From UBA6059 sp965227155 (GTDB lineage: Bacteria; Bacteroidota; Bacteroidia; Cytophagales; Cyclobacteriaceae), in the NCBI GenBank assembly GCA_965227155.1, contig OZ245731.1:1798001-1862000 (forward strand): a DNA stretch of 64,000 bases, written 5' to 3'. Made by a program: the position numbers and the translations under genes. The notes under the pieces were generated by a model. That model ran no database searches and was not told the DNA's origin. It was given only the letters and a program-made list of their open reading frames with translations. Below are positions 1-8,351 of this stretch, piece by piece (the first letter of the stretch is position 1; the number at the start of each line of letters is the position of its first letter).

Positions 1-104
1 TTTTCCACCGCAGGATTAATGTCCTGAATGATCCCTTTGGTATTGATAGTGATAAAACCATCAATCGCATTGTGGATAATAGCCCGTAACTTAGATTCCT
101 TCAT
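1..104 (-). CDS. PAS-domain protein, N-terminal fragment (runs off window)
   Basis: The reverse strand reads from an ATG at 104 off the left edge of the window. The 34 visible residues begin MKESKLRAIIHNAIDGFITI and continue with a GIIQDINPA segment, the typical opening of a PAS sensor domain of the FixL/S-box kind (short helix, first beta strand, then the D/N-x-N-P turn). PAS domains sense small ligands, redox state or light and are usually joined to a histidine kinase or cyclase. The output domain lies outside the window, so the full function is unknown. It follows the beta-oxidation operon on the same strand but is separated from it by a terminator. Confidence 0.7.
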   Translation of the reverse strand, partial: MKESKLRAIIHNAIDGFITINTKGIIQDINPAVE

Positions 105-132
105 GGGTTATAAATTTGCCGCTAGCAACTTC

Positions 133-153
133 TTGAGATCAAGAAAATCTCAA
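133..153. promoter_or_regulatory. Hairpin/inverted repeat in leader of PAS gene
   Basis: Arms TTGAGAT and ATCTCAA (7 bp, perfect) enclose a 7-base loop. It lies about 30 bases upstream of the PAS-protein ATG and downstream of the thiolase terminator. It could be an operator or an mRNA leader hairpin. It lacks a T-run, so a terminator is unlikely. Confidence 0.3.
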
Positions 154-177
154 TTTTGGCATAATACTAATAAAAAA

Positions 178-195
178 GCCCTTCAAATGAAGGGC
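178..195 (-). terminator. Intrinsic terminator of the beta-oxidation operon
   Basis: GCCCTTCA and TGAAGGGC form a perfect 8-bp stem with a 2-base loop, flanked by A6 on one side and T5 on the other. It would therefore work in both directions. It lies 13 bases beyond the thiolase stop codon and is the natural end of the minus-strand marR-fadB-fadA transcript. Confidence 0.85.
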
Positions 196-207
196 TTTTT
201 ATATTTC

Positions 208-1383
208 TTAATTCAATAATTCGTAGATGCCTGCCACACCCTGGCCACCACCCACACAAGCTGTGACCATACCGTACTTTTGTTTTCGGCGCCTCATTTC
301 ATTGAATAATTGTACAGAGAGCTTTGCACCGGTACAGCCGAGTGGATGACCGAGGGCTACAGCACCACCGTTTACGTTTACGATCTCAGGGTTGAGATCT
401 AGCCCTTTCATTACAGCTAGAGACTGAGCGGCAAAAGCTTCGTTCAATTCAATTTGCTCAATATCCGATAATTTCAATCCCGCCTGAGCAAGGGCCTTTG
501 GCACTGCCTTCACGGGACCGATACCCATGATTCGGGGATCTACACCTGCGGTGGCATAAGACATCATGCGAGCGATTGGTTTCAGGTTGTACTTATTCAC
601 CATTTTTTCAGACATCAAAAGCACAAACGCAGCACCATCCGAGGTTTGTGAGGAATTTCCTGCGGTTACCTGACCACCTGCACGGAATACCGGTCTTAGT
701 TTAGATAATACATCCATTGAGGTATCTCCTCTTGGCCCTTCGTCTGTATCTACTACAAATTCTCTTTCTTTTTTCTTTCCATCGGCATCCACATAAGTCT
801 CCTTTACGGTCACCGGTACAATCTCATCTTTGAATTTGCCTGCAGTGATAGCCTTGATCGCTTTTTGGTGAGAATTGTACGAAAACTCATCAGCATCCTC
901 GCGCTTGATGTCATATTCTTTGGCCAATTCTTCAGCGGTAAGGCCCATGCCCAAATAATACTCAGGATGGTTCTGTGCAATTTTCCAGTTGAGCGCCGTT
1001 TTGTATCCCATCATGGGTACCATCGACATAGACTCTGTACCTCCCGCAATCATAATGTCGGCAGTGCCTGCGTGAATTCTGGTAGCTGCCAGGTGAATCG
1101 CTTCTACGCCAGAGCCACAATACCGGTTGATGATCATACCAGGTACTTCCAGTGGTAAGGATAGTAGGGAGATCATTCTGCCCATCTGCATGCCCTGCTC
1201 TGCTTCCGGTACGGCGTTACCAACAATCACATCATCTATTTCTTTTGGATCAAGCTCACTCACAGAGCTGGTGAGTTTATTGATTACCTCTGCTGCCAGG
1301 TCATCAGGTCTGGTAAACCTAAAGCCTCCTTTTTTGGCTTTGCCTACGGCTGATCTAAATCCTGCTACGATATATGCATCCAT
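208..1383 (-). CDS. fadA: Acetyl-CoA C-acyltransferase (thiolase), fatty-acid beta-oxidation
   Basis: A 391-residue thiolase of normal family length. It performs the last step of beta-oxidation, cleaving 3-ketoacyl-CoA with CoA to acetyl-CoA and a shortened acyl-CoA in the cytoplasm. The nucleophile Cys89 lies in NRYCGSG, the NEAFAAQ motif is at 314-320, His346 is in GHPLGCTG and Cys376 is in CVGGGQG, so the catalytic set is complete. It is the last gene of a minus-strand operon, 20 bases after the bifunctional dehydrogenase/hydratase gene that makes its substrate, and is followed by a strong terminator. The symbol fadA is by family; whether its preference is long-chain or acetoacetyl-CoA cannot be read from sequence. 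Confidence 0.93.
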   Translation of the reverse strand: MDAYIVAGFRSAVGKAKKGGFRFTRPDDLAAEVINKLTSSVSELDPKEIDDVIVGNAVPEAEQGMQMGRMISLLSLPLEVPGMIINRYCGSGVEAIHLAATRIHAGTADIMIAGGTESMSMVPMMGYKTALNWKIAQNHPEYYLGMGLTAEELAKEYDIKREDADEFSYNSHQKAIKAITAGKFKDEIVPVTVKETYVDADGKKKEREFVVDTDEGPRGDTSMDVLSKLRPVFRAGGQVTAGNSSQTSDGAAFVLLMSEKMVNKYNLKPIARMMSYATAGVDPRIMGIGPVKAVPKALAQAGLKLSDIEQIELNEAFAAQSLAVMKGLDLNPEIVNVNGGAVALGHPLGCTGAKLSVQLFNEMRRRKQKYGMVTACVGGGQGVAGIYELLN

Positions 1384-1403
1384 AATTATCTCGTTTAAAT
1401 GTC

Positions 1404-3806
1404 TTAATTTCTTAATGGTTTACCCTTGAATAAAATGCTATGGATTCTCTCCAGTGTCTTTTGTTCTCCACACAGACTCAGGAAAGCTTCACGTTCCAGA
1501 TCCAATAAGTACTCCTCCGTCACTTCTGTAGGATAAGAAAGGTCGCCACCATTCATCACCCATGAAATTTTTCGGGCGATCTTCATATCATGGTCAGAGA
1601 TGTAGTGCCCAAACTTCATACCGGCTATCCCTGCTTCAAACATGGCCAGACCTGCCTGGCCCTGCACTTTGATGTCCTTGCGTTCAAGTGGCTGCACATA
1701 GCCTGCTTCGGCTAAATCAATGGCTACCTGCTTGGCATCAGCCAATAGCCTTTTCCGATTCATGGTAAAAGCATCCGTTGACCGTAAGAAATGTAGGTCT
1801 TGTGCTTCCTGCGCTGATGTGGCCACTTTGGCTGTGGCAATATTCATGAAGAATTCCTGTAGAATATTCAATTCAGGATCTCCTTTTTGATACAAATCAC
1901 CGGCACGCAATGTCATTTCCTTGGTACCGCCTCCACCGGGAATCAATCCAACACCTACTTCTACCAGACCCATGTATGTTTCGCTATGTGCCTGAATATG
2001 GTCACTATGCATGGAAAGTTCACAACCACCACCGAGGGCCATACCGGAAGTCGCAGCCACTACGGGAACTGAAGAGAACCTAGCACGCATCATGGTGTTT
2101 TGGAACTGGCGAATCATCAACTCTATTTCATCAAATTCCTGATCGCCGGCAAACATGAAGATCATTGCCAGGTTGGCACCAGCAGAAAAGTTTTGTCCCT
2201 CATTTCCAATAACCAGACCTCTGAATTCTTTTTCAGCCTTTGAAATTGCAGTGTTGATTCCTTCTACTACTTCAGCTCCGAGTGCATTCATTTTGGTGTG
2301 GAATTCCAGGTTCAAAATGCCATCGCCCACATCATACAGCGTAGTGCCGTCATTTTGCCAAACTACTTTGTCGCCTTTGAAGGCATCGAGTAATAAGAAT
2401 GCTTCGGTGCCCGGAATGACTTTATACTTCTTGTCATTGATGTCGTAATAGAGCTTTTTGCCCTTTTCGAATTTGTAGAAAGATTCGCATCCGGCATCCA
2501 GCATTTCATCCACCCAGCCAGCGGGTGTTTGCCCTTCGGCCTTCATTTTATCTGCAGTTTCTTTAACACCTAGCAAATCCCAAACTTCGAATGGGCCCAT
2601 TTCCCAGCCAAAGCCTGCTGCTACAGCCTGGTCGATACGATATAGTTCATCCGATATCTCCGGAATCCTATGCGTGCAATACTTAAACATGTCATAGAAT
2701 GTCGCACGATAGAATTTACCTGCCTTATCATTAAAGTTTACCAGTTTCGGGATTCTGGCTTTCAGGTCCTCAATATCTTTTACTGCCTCAAGTGCCTGGA
2801 ATTTAGGTTTTGAACGCTCTTTGTACTCATAGGTTTTGAGGTCCAATTCAAGTATTTCCTTTTTGCCATTATCATGGACTACCTTTTTGAAATAACCCTG
2901 CTTGGTTTTGTCACCCCACCATTTTCTATCGTACAATTCCTGAACTATGCCGGGGAGTTTGAAGCGATCACGGGATTCATCATGTGGCAATCCTTCGTAT
3001 AAGTTTCGTGAAACGTTTACCGTAGTATCCAAGCCTACAACATCCATTGTGCGGAAGGTCGCTGATTTGGCGCGACCAATGATTGGGCCAGTCAGTTTAT
3101 CAACTTCTGAAACTGATAAGCCCATTTCTTCTATAATGTGCATGGCCGACATAATGGAATAAATACCAATGCGGTTGGCAATAAATGCAGGTGTATCCTT
3201 ACAAAGCACTGTTTCCTTTCCAAGATACAGATCACCATAATGCATTAGAAAATCTACAATTTTAGGATCTGTTTTTGGGGTAGGAATGATTTCCAATAAT
3301 CTCAGATAGCGTGGCGGGTTGAAAAAGTGGGTGCCACAAAAATGCGTTTGAAAATCCTCGCTTCTGCCATCATTCATCAAATGAATAGGAATACCGGACG
3401 TGTTAGAGGTAATGAGCGTGCCTGGCTTTCGATATTTTTCTACCTGATCAAATACCTTTTTCTTAATATCCAGGTTTTCTACCACGACTTCGATCACCCA
3501 ATCGTAATCGGCAATTTTTTTCAAGTCATCATCAAAATTGCCAAGGGAGATACGATCAGCATATTTTTTGCGGTAGAGCGGATCAGGTTTTGCTTTGAGC
3601 GTGTTGGTGAATGAATCTGTTACAATCCTATTGCGGACTGCTTTATCCTCAATGCTCAGGCCTCTCTTTTTTTCTGCGTCATTCAGTTCCCGAGGTACGA
3701 TATCGAGAAGCAATACTTCAACGCCAATATTTGCAAAATGGCAGGCGATTCGGGAGCCCATAATACCCGAACCGAGTACAGCGACTTTTTTTATAGCTCT
3801 GTTCAT
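1404..3806 (-). CDS. 3-hydroxyacyl-CoA dehydrogenase / enoyl-CoA hydratase fusion (FadN-like)
   Basis: An 800-residue bifunctional beta-oxidation enzyme. The NAD-binding Rossmann motif GSGIMG is at residues 12-17. The dehydrogenase catalytic His is about residue 160, in THFFNPPRY. The helical dehydrogenase C-terminal domains span about 200-430. A crotonase (enoyl-CoA hydratase) domain fills about 490-760, with FSAGANL (540-546), GMALGGGCEL (588-597) and the catalytic-Glu segment GLVEVGVGLIPGGGG (613-627). Dehydrogenase first and hydratase last is the order in Bacillus FadN-type proteins, reversed from E. coli FadB. The start ATG overlaps the marR stop by 4 bases (ATGA), implying translational coupling, and the thiolase gene follows. 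The protein acts in the cytoplasm in one operon with its regulator. Confidence 0.92.
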   Translation of the reverse strand: MNRAIKKVAVLGSGIMGSRIACHFANIGVEVLLLDIVPRELNDAEKKRGLSIEDKAVRNRIVTDSFTNTLKAKPDPLYRKKYADRISLGNFDDDLKKIADYDWVIEVVVENLDIKKKVFDQVEKYRKPGTLITSNTSGIPIHLMNDGRSEDFQTHFCGTHFFNPPRYLRLLEIIPTPKTDPKIVDFLMHYGDLYLGKETVLCKDTPAFIANRIGIYSIMSAMHIIEEMGLSVSEVDKLTGPIIGRAKSATFRTMDVVGLDTTVNVSRNLYEGLPHDESRDRFKLPGIVQELYDRKWWGDKTKQGYFKKVVHDNGKKEILELDLKTYEYKERSKPKFQALEAVKDIEDLKARIPKLVNFNDKAGKFYRATFYDMFKYCTHRIPEISDELYRIDQAVAAGFGWEMGPFEVWDLLGVKETADKMKAEGQTPAGWVDEMLDAGCESFYKFEKGKKLYYDINDKKYKVIPGTEAFLLLDAFKGDKVVWQNDGTTLYDVGDGILNLEFHTKMNALGAEVVEGINTAISKAEKEFRGLVIGNEGQNFSAGANLAMIFMFAGDQEFDEIELMIRQFQNTMMRARFSSVPVVAATSGMALGGGCELSMHSDHIQAHSETYMGLVEVGVGLIPGGGGTKEMTLRAGDLYQKGDPELNILQEFFMNIATAKVATSAQEAQDLHFLRSTDAFTMNRKRLLADAKQVAIDLAEAGYVQPLERKDIKVQGQAGLAMFEAGIAGMKFGHYISDHDMKIARKISWVMNGGDLSYPTEVTEEYLLDLEREAFLSLCGEQKTLERIHSILFKGKPLRN

Positions 3807-4276
3807 GTTCTTTCTAAAGCATTTATTTCAGTTTCTAATTCATTAAAAAGCTTATTGGATTCTATAGCCTGGTTGATGTCATTGATAACTTCAAAAAAGA
3901 TTTTCAGCTTTGACTCAGGGATCATATCCCGGATTTTATTGTTGAATTGTTTTACCACCTTTCTTGACAATTCCTTTTTCACCTTACCCAAATCTGTAAG
4001 GTAGATTCTTACCGATCTTCTGTCATTTGGATCCTGCTGCTTGTAAATCATGCCTTTTTCCTCAAGTGATTTCAGCATACGGGTAAGGCTGCGTGCTTCC
4101 AGGCCTAAAAGTGGGGCAATCTTAGTGGCGGGAGTGCCATTTTCGCTATCGATATTGAGTAGGACAAATCCTGTAGAGGCTGTGATGTCATACTCCATGC
4201 CCTGTTGATTATACATTCTGGCAATTGCATGCCAGGTAACTTTTACGTTGTAATCTACCGTTTCCTCCTTCTTCAT
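3803..4276 (-). CDS. MarR-family transcriptional regulator of the beta-oxidation operon
   Basis: A 157-residue winged-helix regulator of usual MarR length. The DNA-binding core is at about 45-105: a helix-turn-helix around TKIAPLLGLEARSLTRML, then the wing segment DPNDRRSVRIYLTDLGK, which carries the family's conserved D-x-R-S/R pattern. It is the first gene of the operon and overlaps the dehydrogenase gene by 4 bases. From its position it probably represses its own operon and responds to an acyl-CoA or fatty-acid signal; that ligand is inference. A 12-bp perfect palindrome in its promoter (4322-4333) is the best operator candidate. Confidence 0.88.
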   Translation of the reverse strand: MKKEETVDYNVKVTWHAIARMYNQQGMEYDITASTGFVLLNIDSENGTPATKIAPLLGLEARSLTRMLKSLEEKGMIYKQQDPNDRRSVRIYLTDLGKVKKELSRKVVKQFNNKIRDMIPESKLKIFFEVINDINQAIESNKLFNELETEINALERT

Positions 4277-4288
4277 AAAAGCATTGGT

Positions 4289-4351
4289 AATCGTGTAAAA
4301 TCAAAGATAAGAAAAATTTGTTATGCATGCATACTAATTTTTCACACGATT
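4289..4351 (-). promoter_or_regulatory. marR-fad operon promoter with candidate MarR operator
   Basis: On the minus strand a perfect Bacteroidota -7 element, TATCTTTG, lies at 4302-4309, 26-33 bases before the marR ATG. Just upstream is the 12-bp perfect palindrome TATGCATGCATA (4322-4333), placed where a bound dimer would block sigma contact. The region is also framed by an inverted pair, AATCGTGT (4289-4296) and ACACGATT (4344-4351). MarR proteins bind palindromes of this size, often in their own promoters. No clear -33 TTG was found at the expected distance. Binding itself is inference. Confidence 0.5.
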
Positions 4352-4376
4352 GGAGGTGACTATTCTGGAATGGCGA

Positions 4377-6185
4377 TTAGTTGATGAAGTCTCCGCGTAA
4401 AGTACGGTAACGATTTCTAGCTTCTGCAACGAATTTACTACCCGGATGCTGCTTCATGAATTCCTGATACAGCTCCTGGGCTTTTTCAACATTATTGAGG
4501 TTTTGATCGTAGATCTGTGCCATCAAAAAGAAAGCATCATCGTTCAGGATATCGTATTCGTATTCATCTACGATTTTTTGCAAATAAGTAATGGCCTGTT
4601 CAAAAGACCCAAGTTTCATGTGGACATTGGCCATGCTCCACCATATCTCATCCGTTAGGCTATGGCCGGGATACTCTTCCAGCATTTTGTTGAGTTGTGT
4701 CAATGCGGAATCATATTTCTTTTGAAATAGCAATTGATCAATGGATGCATATTTTCTCATCACAAAATCGGAGGTATCCAGTGCAGTATTATCCTGAATA
4801 AGGATACTCAATGAAAGCGCATCATTGGCAATTTCACGGCTCGTAGCGAGTTTCAAAATATCCAAATGACTTTTGGCAAGTTCAAAATCGCCCTTGTAAT
4901 AATTGAGTTTGGCATTTTTCAACTTGGCATTGTACCCTATGGGTGTATCCTTATTGCTTTTTTCTACCTGGCTATAAAGCAATGTAGATTCCCACGGTTT
5001 GCCTTCCAGTAAATAAATATCACCCAGGTCGATTTTGCACTGCGCCTGTAGTTCGCGATCAACCCGAGTAGTAGAAATGATCTTTTCCAATATGTTGATC
5101 GCTACATCCCGCTCGTCAAGATAAAAGGCATGAAGAAGGGCTTTGTTGCGCAGAGCCTCCAAAGTATTTTGGTTAAGCCCCATTTCTTCTACCAGTAGCT
5201 CATAGTCTTTTACCAGATTCCTGATTTCATTTTGATCAACTGGAAAAGAGTTTTTAACCAGCTCTTCACGCGCATTGATGGTCATACGACGTGAAATAAC
5301 ATAGTTGATACTGCTGGGAAATTCCTCAGTTACATAAGTGAAGATCTCAATAGCATCTTCATAGGCCTTATTTTCCAGCGCTATCATTCCTATATCCAAA
5401 AGTTTTCCACCATTGCCTTTGGTGCGCTTTTCCAATGCTCTTGCTTGCAGGAAAGCACCATAAAAATTCTTTCGTTGCAAATTCACCCAAATTAAAAGTT
5501 CACTGAAGATAGTTTCATTGGGACGCTTCTGTACTTTTTCAATAAGGATTGATTCCAGACTTTGTAGATCGTCATCTTCCTTCAATAAATTCTGCAGGAT
5601 GTTTTTGACGTAATTGAGGTTGGAAGGATTGGCACTGGCAAAATTCAAATATTCTTCTACCATCATCTCATCGTTATTCATCATGCGGTAGACATTAGCC
5701 AGTTCCAAAGCATAAGCAAATTCCTGGCGACTGTTTTTTCTAGCCAGTACATATATCTGCAGCGCTTCATTAAACAATTGCTTGTTGATAAAATATTGAG
5801 CAGCGATACGCATTTTATATTGGTCATTGGCTGTAGTGGCAATGACATTTTGAAATTCTTCAGCCGCCTTTTCCGGCTCGCCCGATTCCATGTATAGCGT
5901 ACCAAGATCTATTTTATAATAAATGTTGGAGGGGTTGTCTTTGATCTGCCTTTCAATATATTTTTTGGCCTCTTTGTATTCTTGCGATGCAATGAGCAGG
6001 GCAAAATAATTGGTGTGGATAAGTGAGATCGAGCGTGAATCTTTGGCGAGCTCTTCATATAAGTCCAGCGCCTTTTCAGTATCACCCTGCAGGTAATATT
6101 CATTGGCTAGCTGTATTTTCTGATTGTCCTGCGCAAAAAGGCCGGTTGATATTATCATTAAAGTAAAAGCAAATAGAAATCTCAT
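4377..6185 (-). CDS. Exported TPR-repeat protein
   Basis: A protein of about 602 residues starting at the ATG that begins MRFLFAFTLMIISTGLFAQ, a clean signal peptide ending at Ala-Gln; an upstream start 6 codons earlier would add a hydrophilic leader and is less likely. The rest is almost entirely tetratricopeptide helices, clearest at the N-terminus (YYLQGDTEKALDLYEELAKD) and C-terminus (LGSFEQAITYLQKIVDEY, NVEKAQELYQEFMKQHPGSK). TPR solenoids hold protein partners; the C-terminal repeats resemble those of BamD/YbgF-type envelope proteins. The likely location is the periplasm. The specific role is not known. It stands alone, with the candidate replication origin directly upstream. Confidence 0.8.
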   Translation of the reverse strand: MRFLFAFTLMIISTGLFAQDNQKIQLANEYYLQGDTEKALDLYEELAKDSRSISLIHTNYFALLIASQEYKEAKKYIERQIKDNPSNIYYKIDLGTLYMESGEPEKAAEEFQNVIATTANDQYKMRIAAQYFINKQLFNEALQIYVLARKNSRQEFAYALELANVYRMMNNDEMMVEEYLNFASANPSNLNYVKNILQNLLKEDDDLQSLESILIEKVQKRPNETIFSELLIWVNLQRKNFYGAFLQARALEKRTKGNGGKLLDIGMIALENKAYEDAIEIFTYVTEEFPSSINYVISRRMTINAREELVKNSFPVDQNEIRNLVKDYELLVEEMGLNQNTLEALRNKALLHAFYLDERDVAINILEKIISTTRVDRELQAQCKIDLGDIYLLEGKPWESTLLYSQVEKSNKDTPIGYNAKLKNAKLNYYKGDFELAKSHLDILKLATSREIANDALSLSILIQDNTALDTSDFVMRKYASIDQLLFQKKYDSALTQLNKMLEEYPGHSLTDEIWWSMANVHMKLGSFEQAITYLQKIVDEYEYDILNDDAFFLMAQIYDQNLNNVEKAQELYQEFMKQHPGSKFVAEARNRYRTLRGDFIN

Positions 6186-6195
6186 AATCCCGTGT

Positions 6196-6554
6196 TTTTC
6201 CACACCCCTATATTCTAAAATAGAATATAAATTAAACTATTATTTAATACTAGAACGTGGATATGTTGATAAGTGGTTCTTAATTCTTCTTTTTAAAATG
6301 AATGTTTATAGATGTGATTTGTCTTTATAAGATTCTGGCATTTATAAACATTTAATATATTGTATTACAACTAATTAACACTTTATAGATTTTTGTTGAT
6401 AAAGTATATGTGGTTAATGTTGATATGGTTAAAGGTTTACTTCATCGTTAATAAGTGTTAGTTTAATATAGATCTAATAGGTTATGGTTATTTCGATTTA
6501 CTCGTTGTGTATAGGTAGTCATTTATGCCCACATCATTTATCCACTTATACACA
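6196..6554. other. Candidate chromosomal replication origin (DnaA-box cluster, A+T-rich)
   Basis: The 363-base gap between the TPR gene and the Ig-like lipoprotein gene holds no credible gene. Bases 6241-6540 have 75 G/C in 300 (25%), far below the flanks. Nine-mers close to the DnaA box TTATNCACA are clustered: one exact (6546-6554, TTATACACA) and six with a single mismatch (6196-6204, 6264-6272, 6394-6402, 6409-6417, 6506-6514, 6538-6546), plus two-mismatch copies at 6256-6264 and 6418-6426. A+T-rich DNA between boxes could be the unwinding element. Two parS sites and mnmG lie 4.5 kb away, both common near origins. Against it, gene direction does not diverge here, and small by-eye G/C samples on the two sides showed no skew reversal. 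Confidence 0.5.
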
Positions 6555-6566
6555 GCTTATAAACCT

Positions 6567-8351
6567 TTAGAATTTTAGGTCAATGTCTTCTATTTCCCAG
6601 TTGGGTCTAACTTCAAAAGTGGATTCCATGTACCATTGTGACTCTGGAGGTTCCATTTGTCGAATATTCCCATAAGACCATCTGCCATCATTGTTATCGT
6701 CTATCTTGACTCTGATGCTGTAGTTACCCGGTGGTATTTTAGTGAATTGATAGGTAGAACCAGGATTTCTAATACTTTGAATTACCTTAAGATCATTGGT
6801 AATTAATTGCACCCAATAAGATGTATGGTTGGTTTCTATATTTCCTCTCACCAATCCTGTTTCTATTTGCCTGGGTTCTGAAAGGTCGTATCTCAATGTA
6901 GCGCTGCTGTCATTTTCTACAGTTACAAAGAGTCCTGAACCAAATATCATTTGGTATTCCTTCGTATCCAGTCTATCGAGGTAATTCTTCTTTGCAAGGG
7001 ATATACTATCATCTGCTAGAACTGCACTATCTGGCAATAATGCCTTCATAGAATCCAATTTCATATTTAGAAATGATGTAGGTTTTTGTATTTCTACATT
7101 GATGTCTGTATAACTATTGGCAAAAGTGAAGTCAAATAAAGTCGGATCCATTTGAAAGCCCAAGGTATCTATAAGCAGGTAAGTGCTATCAAGATTAATA
7201 TTGGCTACTGGCTCATTGACTTGGTAGTTGAGTATGAGTGTGTCTTTAATCTCTTGTTTTTTTCCAGGTTCTTTGATTAATGTAAAAGGAGATATCGTAG
7301 TACGAGGTTTCTGAAATTTAACCTGTAAAGTATCTACGGTATAGTTCCTAAGACTGTCGTATGCTTTCACCATATAAGTTACACTGTCTGTTAACGGCAA
7401 TGATGAGTTGTATATTCGGAAAGCTTTAGATTCATCAGTAAGATGATGAAGGAATTGATGGGCTACTGGAGAGTCCAATGGTATCAGTTGATATTCATTT
7501 ATCGTCTTTGAATAAATAGCATCAAAATAGTTTCCATTGCTTCTGGCCCTAATAAGCTCTACAGGCTGCGCATTCATTAATACAATAGGTAATTCTATAT
7601 CAACTAATGAATCCGTAAGATTGATGGTATCCGGATAAAAGCCATGTGCTTCTGTATCTGAATTGAGAGTAAGGTTTTTATTATCATCATTGAAAGTATA
7701 AAGTCGGTATTTATTTCGTTTTAGATTTTTGATCTGAAATAAGCCTTCCTCATCTGTATAGGTAAAATATGATGGAGGATGTTTGAATACATCCAATGTA
7801 TCATTAGCATAAAGTCCGACTAGCATATCTTCTGCAGGTTCATTTTTTAGCAGATCATATACCTTTCCTTTGATGTATAAAGAATCGATGTAAGATGTGG
7901 TACTGAATGCTATGGATAGGTTTACAGGATTGTTGTTTTCTGAGAGATCACCAACGCCATCAGCGAAGTTAAATATGTAAGTAGTGCTGTCTTCGAATGG
8001 TTCTTCAAAGGTTAGGGTGATTACATTTTTCTTAATCTGATATTCATATTCACTTTCAATGGTTGGGGTAATGATTAAGCTTTCTTTCAATGATCTCGCC
8101 TGCATCTTTTCATTGAATTCCAGCTGTATGACATTACCATTATAGTTGAGAGTATTGTCCCTCGGTACAGATTGAACTAGCACTGGAGGTATGGTATCTC
8201 GGGGACCGCCTTGAATTGATGTTTGGTTTGCACAGGAAGTAAGCATCAATTCTATTGCTAATACAAATAAGGCGGATAACAATCCAATTTTCCCTATCTG
8301 CTTAATATGTAAATAAGGCTTGAATAATTCTTGTCGTTCTTTTTGGCCCAT
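6567..8351 (-). CDS. Ig-like-domain lipoprotein
   Basis: A 594-residue lipoprotein. A hydrophobic segment (about residues 22-36) ends in the lipobox LTSC with Cys40. An SbsA-type Ig-like domain follows at about 53-150, opening DTIPPVLVQSVPRDNTLNYN with a NEKM strand. A carboxypeptidase-regulatory-like domain lies at about 158-250 (IKGKVYDLL, YTDEEGLFQIKNLKRNKYRL), and a second beta-rich segment with SIRVKIDDNNDGRWSYGN occurs near the C-terminus. This architecture recurs in Bacteroidota, often near mnmG, and is presumed to be on the cell surface or in the periplasm with unknown function. The start lies 58 bases inside the upstream methyltransferase gene; no in-frame ATG between it and the signal segment was seen, so the overlap appears real. 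Confidence 0.82.
   Translation of the reverse strand: MGQKERQELFKPYLHIKQIGKIGLLSALFVLAIELMLTSCANQTSIQGGPRDTIPPVLVQSVPRDNTLNYNGNVIQLEFNEKMQARSLKESLIITPTIESEYEYQIKKNVITLTFEEPFEDSTTYIFNFADGVGDLSENNNPVNLSIAFSTTSYIDSLYIKGKVYDLLKNEPAEDMLVGLYANDTLDVFKHPPSYFTYTDEEGLFQIKNLKRNKYRLYTFNDDNKNLTLNSDTEAHGFYPDTINLTDSLVDIELPIVLMNAQPVELIRARSNGNYFDAIYSKTINEYQLIPLDSPVAHQFLHHLTDESKAFRIYNSSLPLTDSVTYMVKAYDSLRNYTVDTLQVKFQKPRTTISPFTLIKEPGKKQEIKDTLILNYQVNEPVANINLDSTYLLIDTLGFQMDPTLFDFTFANSYTDINVEIQKPTSFLNMKLDSMKALLPDSAVLADDSISLAKKNYLDRLDTKEYQMIFGSGLFVTVENDSSATLRYDLSEPRQIETGLVRGNIETNHTSYWVQLITNDLKVIQSIRNPGSTYQFTKIPPGNYSIRVKIDDNNDGRWSYGNIRQMEPPESQWYMESTFEVRPNWEIEDIDLKF

Noticed and set aside
71..79. Exact DnaA box TGTGGATAA
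   Set aside because: A single copy inside the PAS coding sequence, encoding IIHN; without a cluster it is most likely chance.
6124..6330. 68-codon plus-strand frame over the start of the TPR gene
   Set aside because: It covers the TPR signal peptide region and half of the candidate origin; no protein-like composition.
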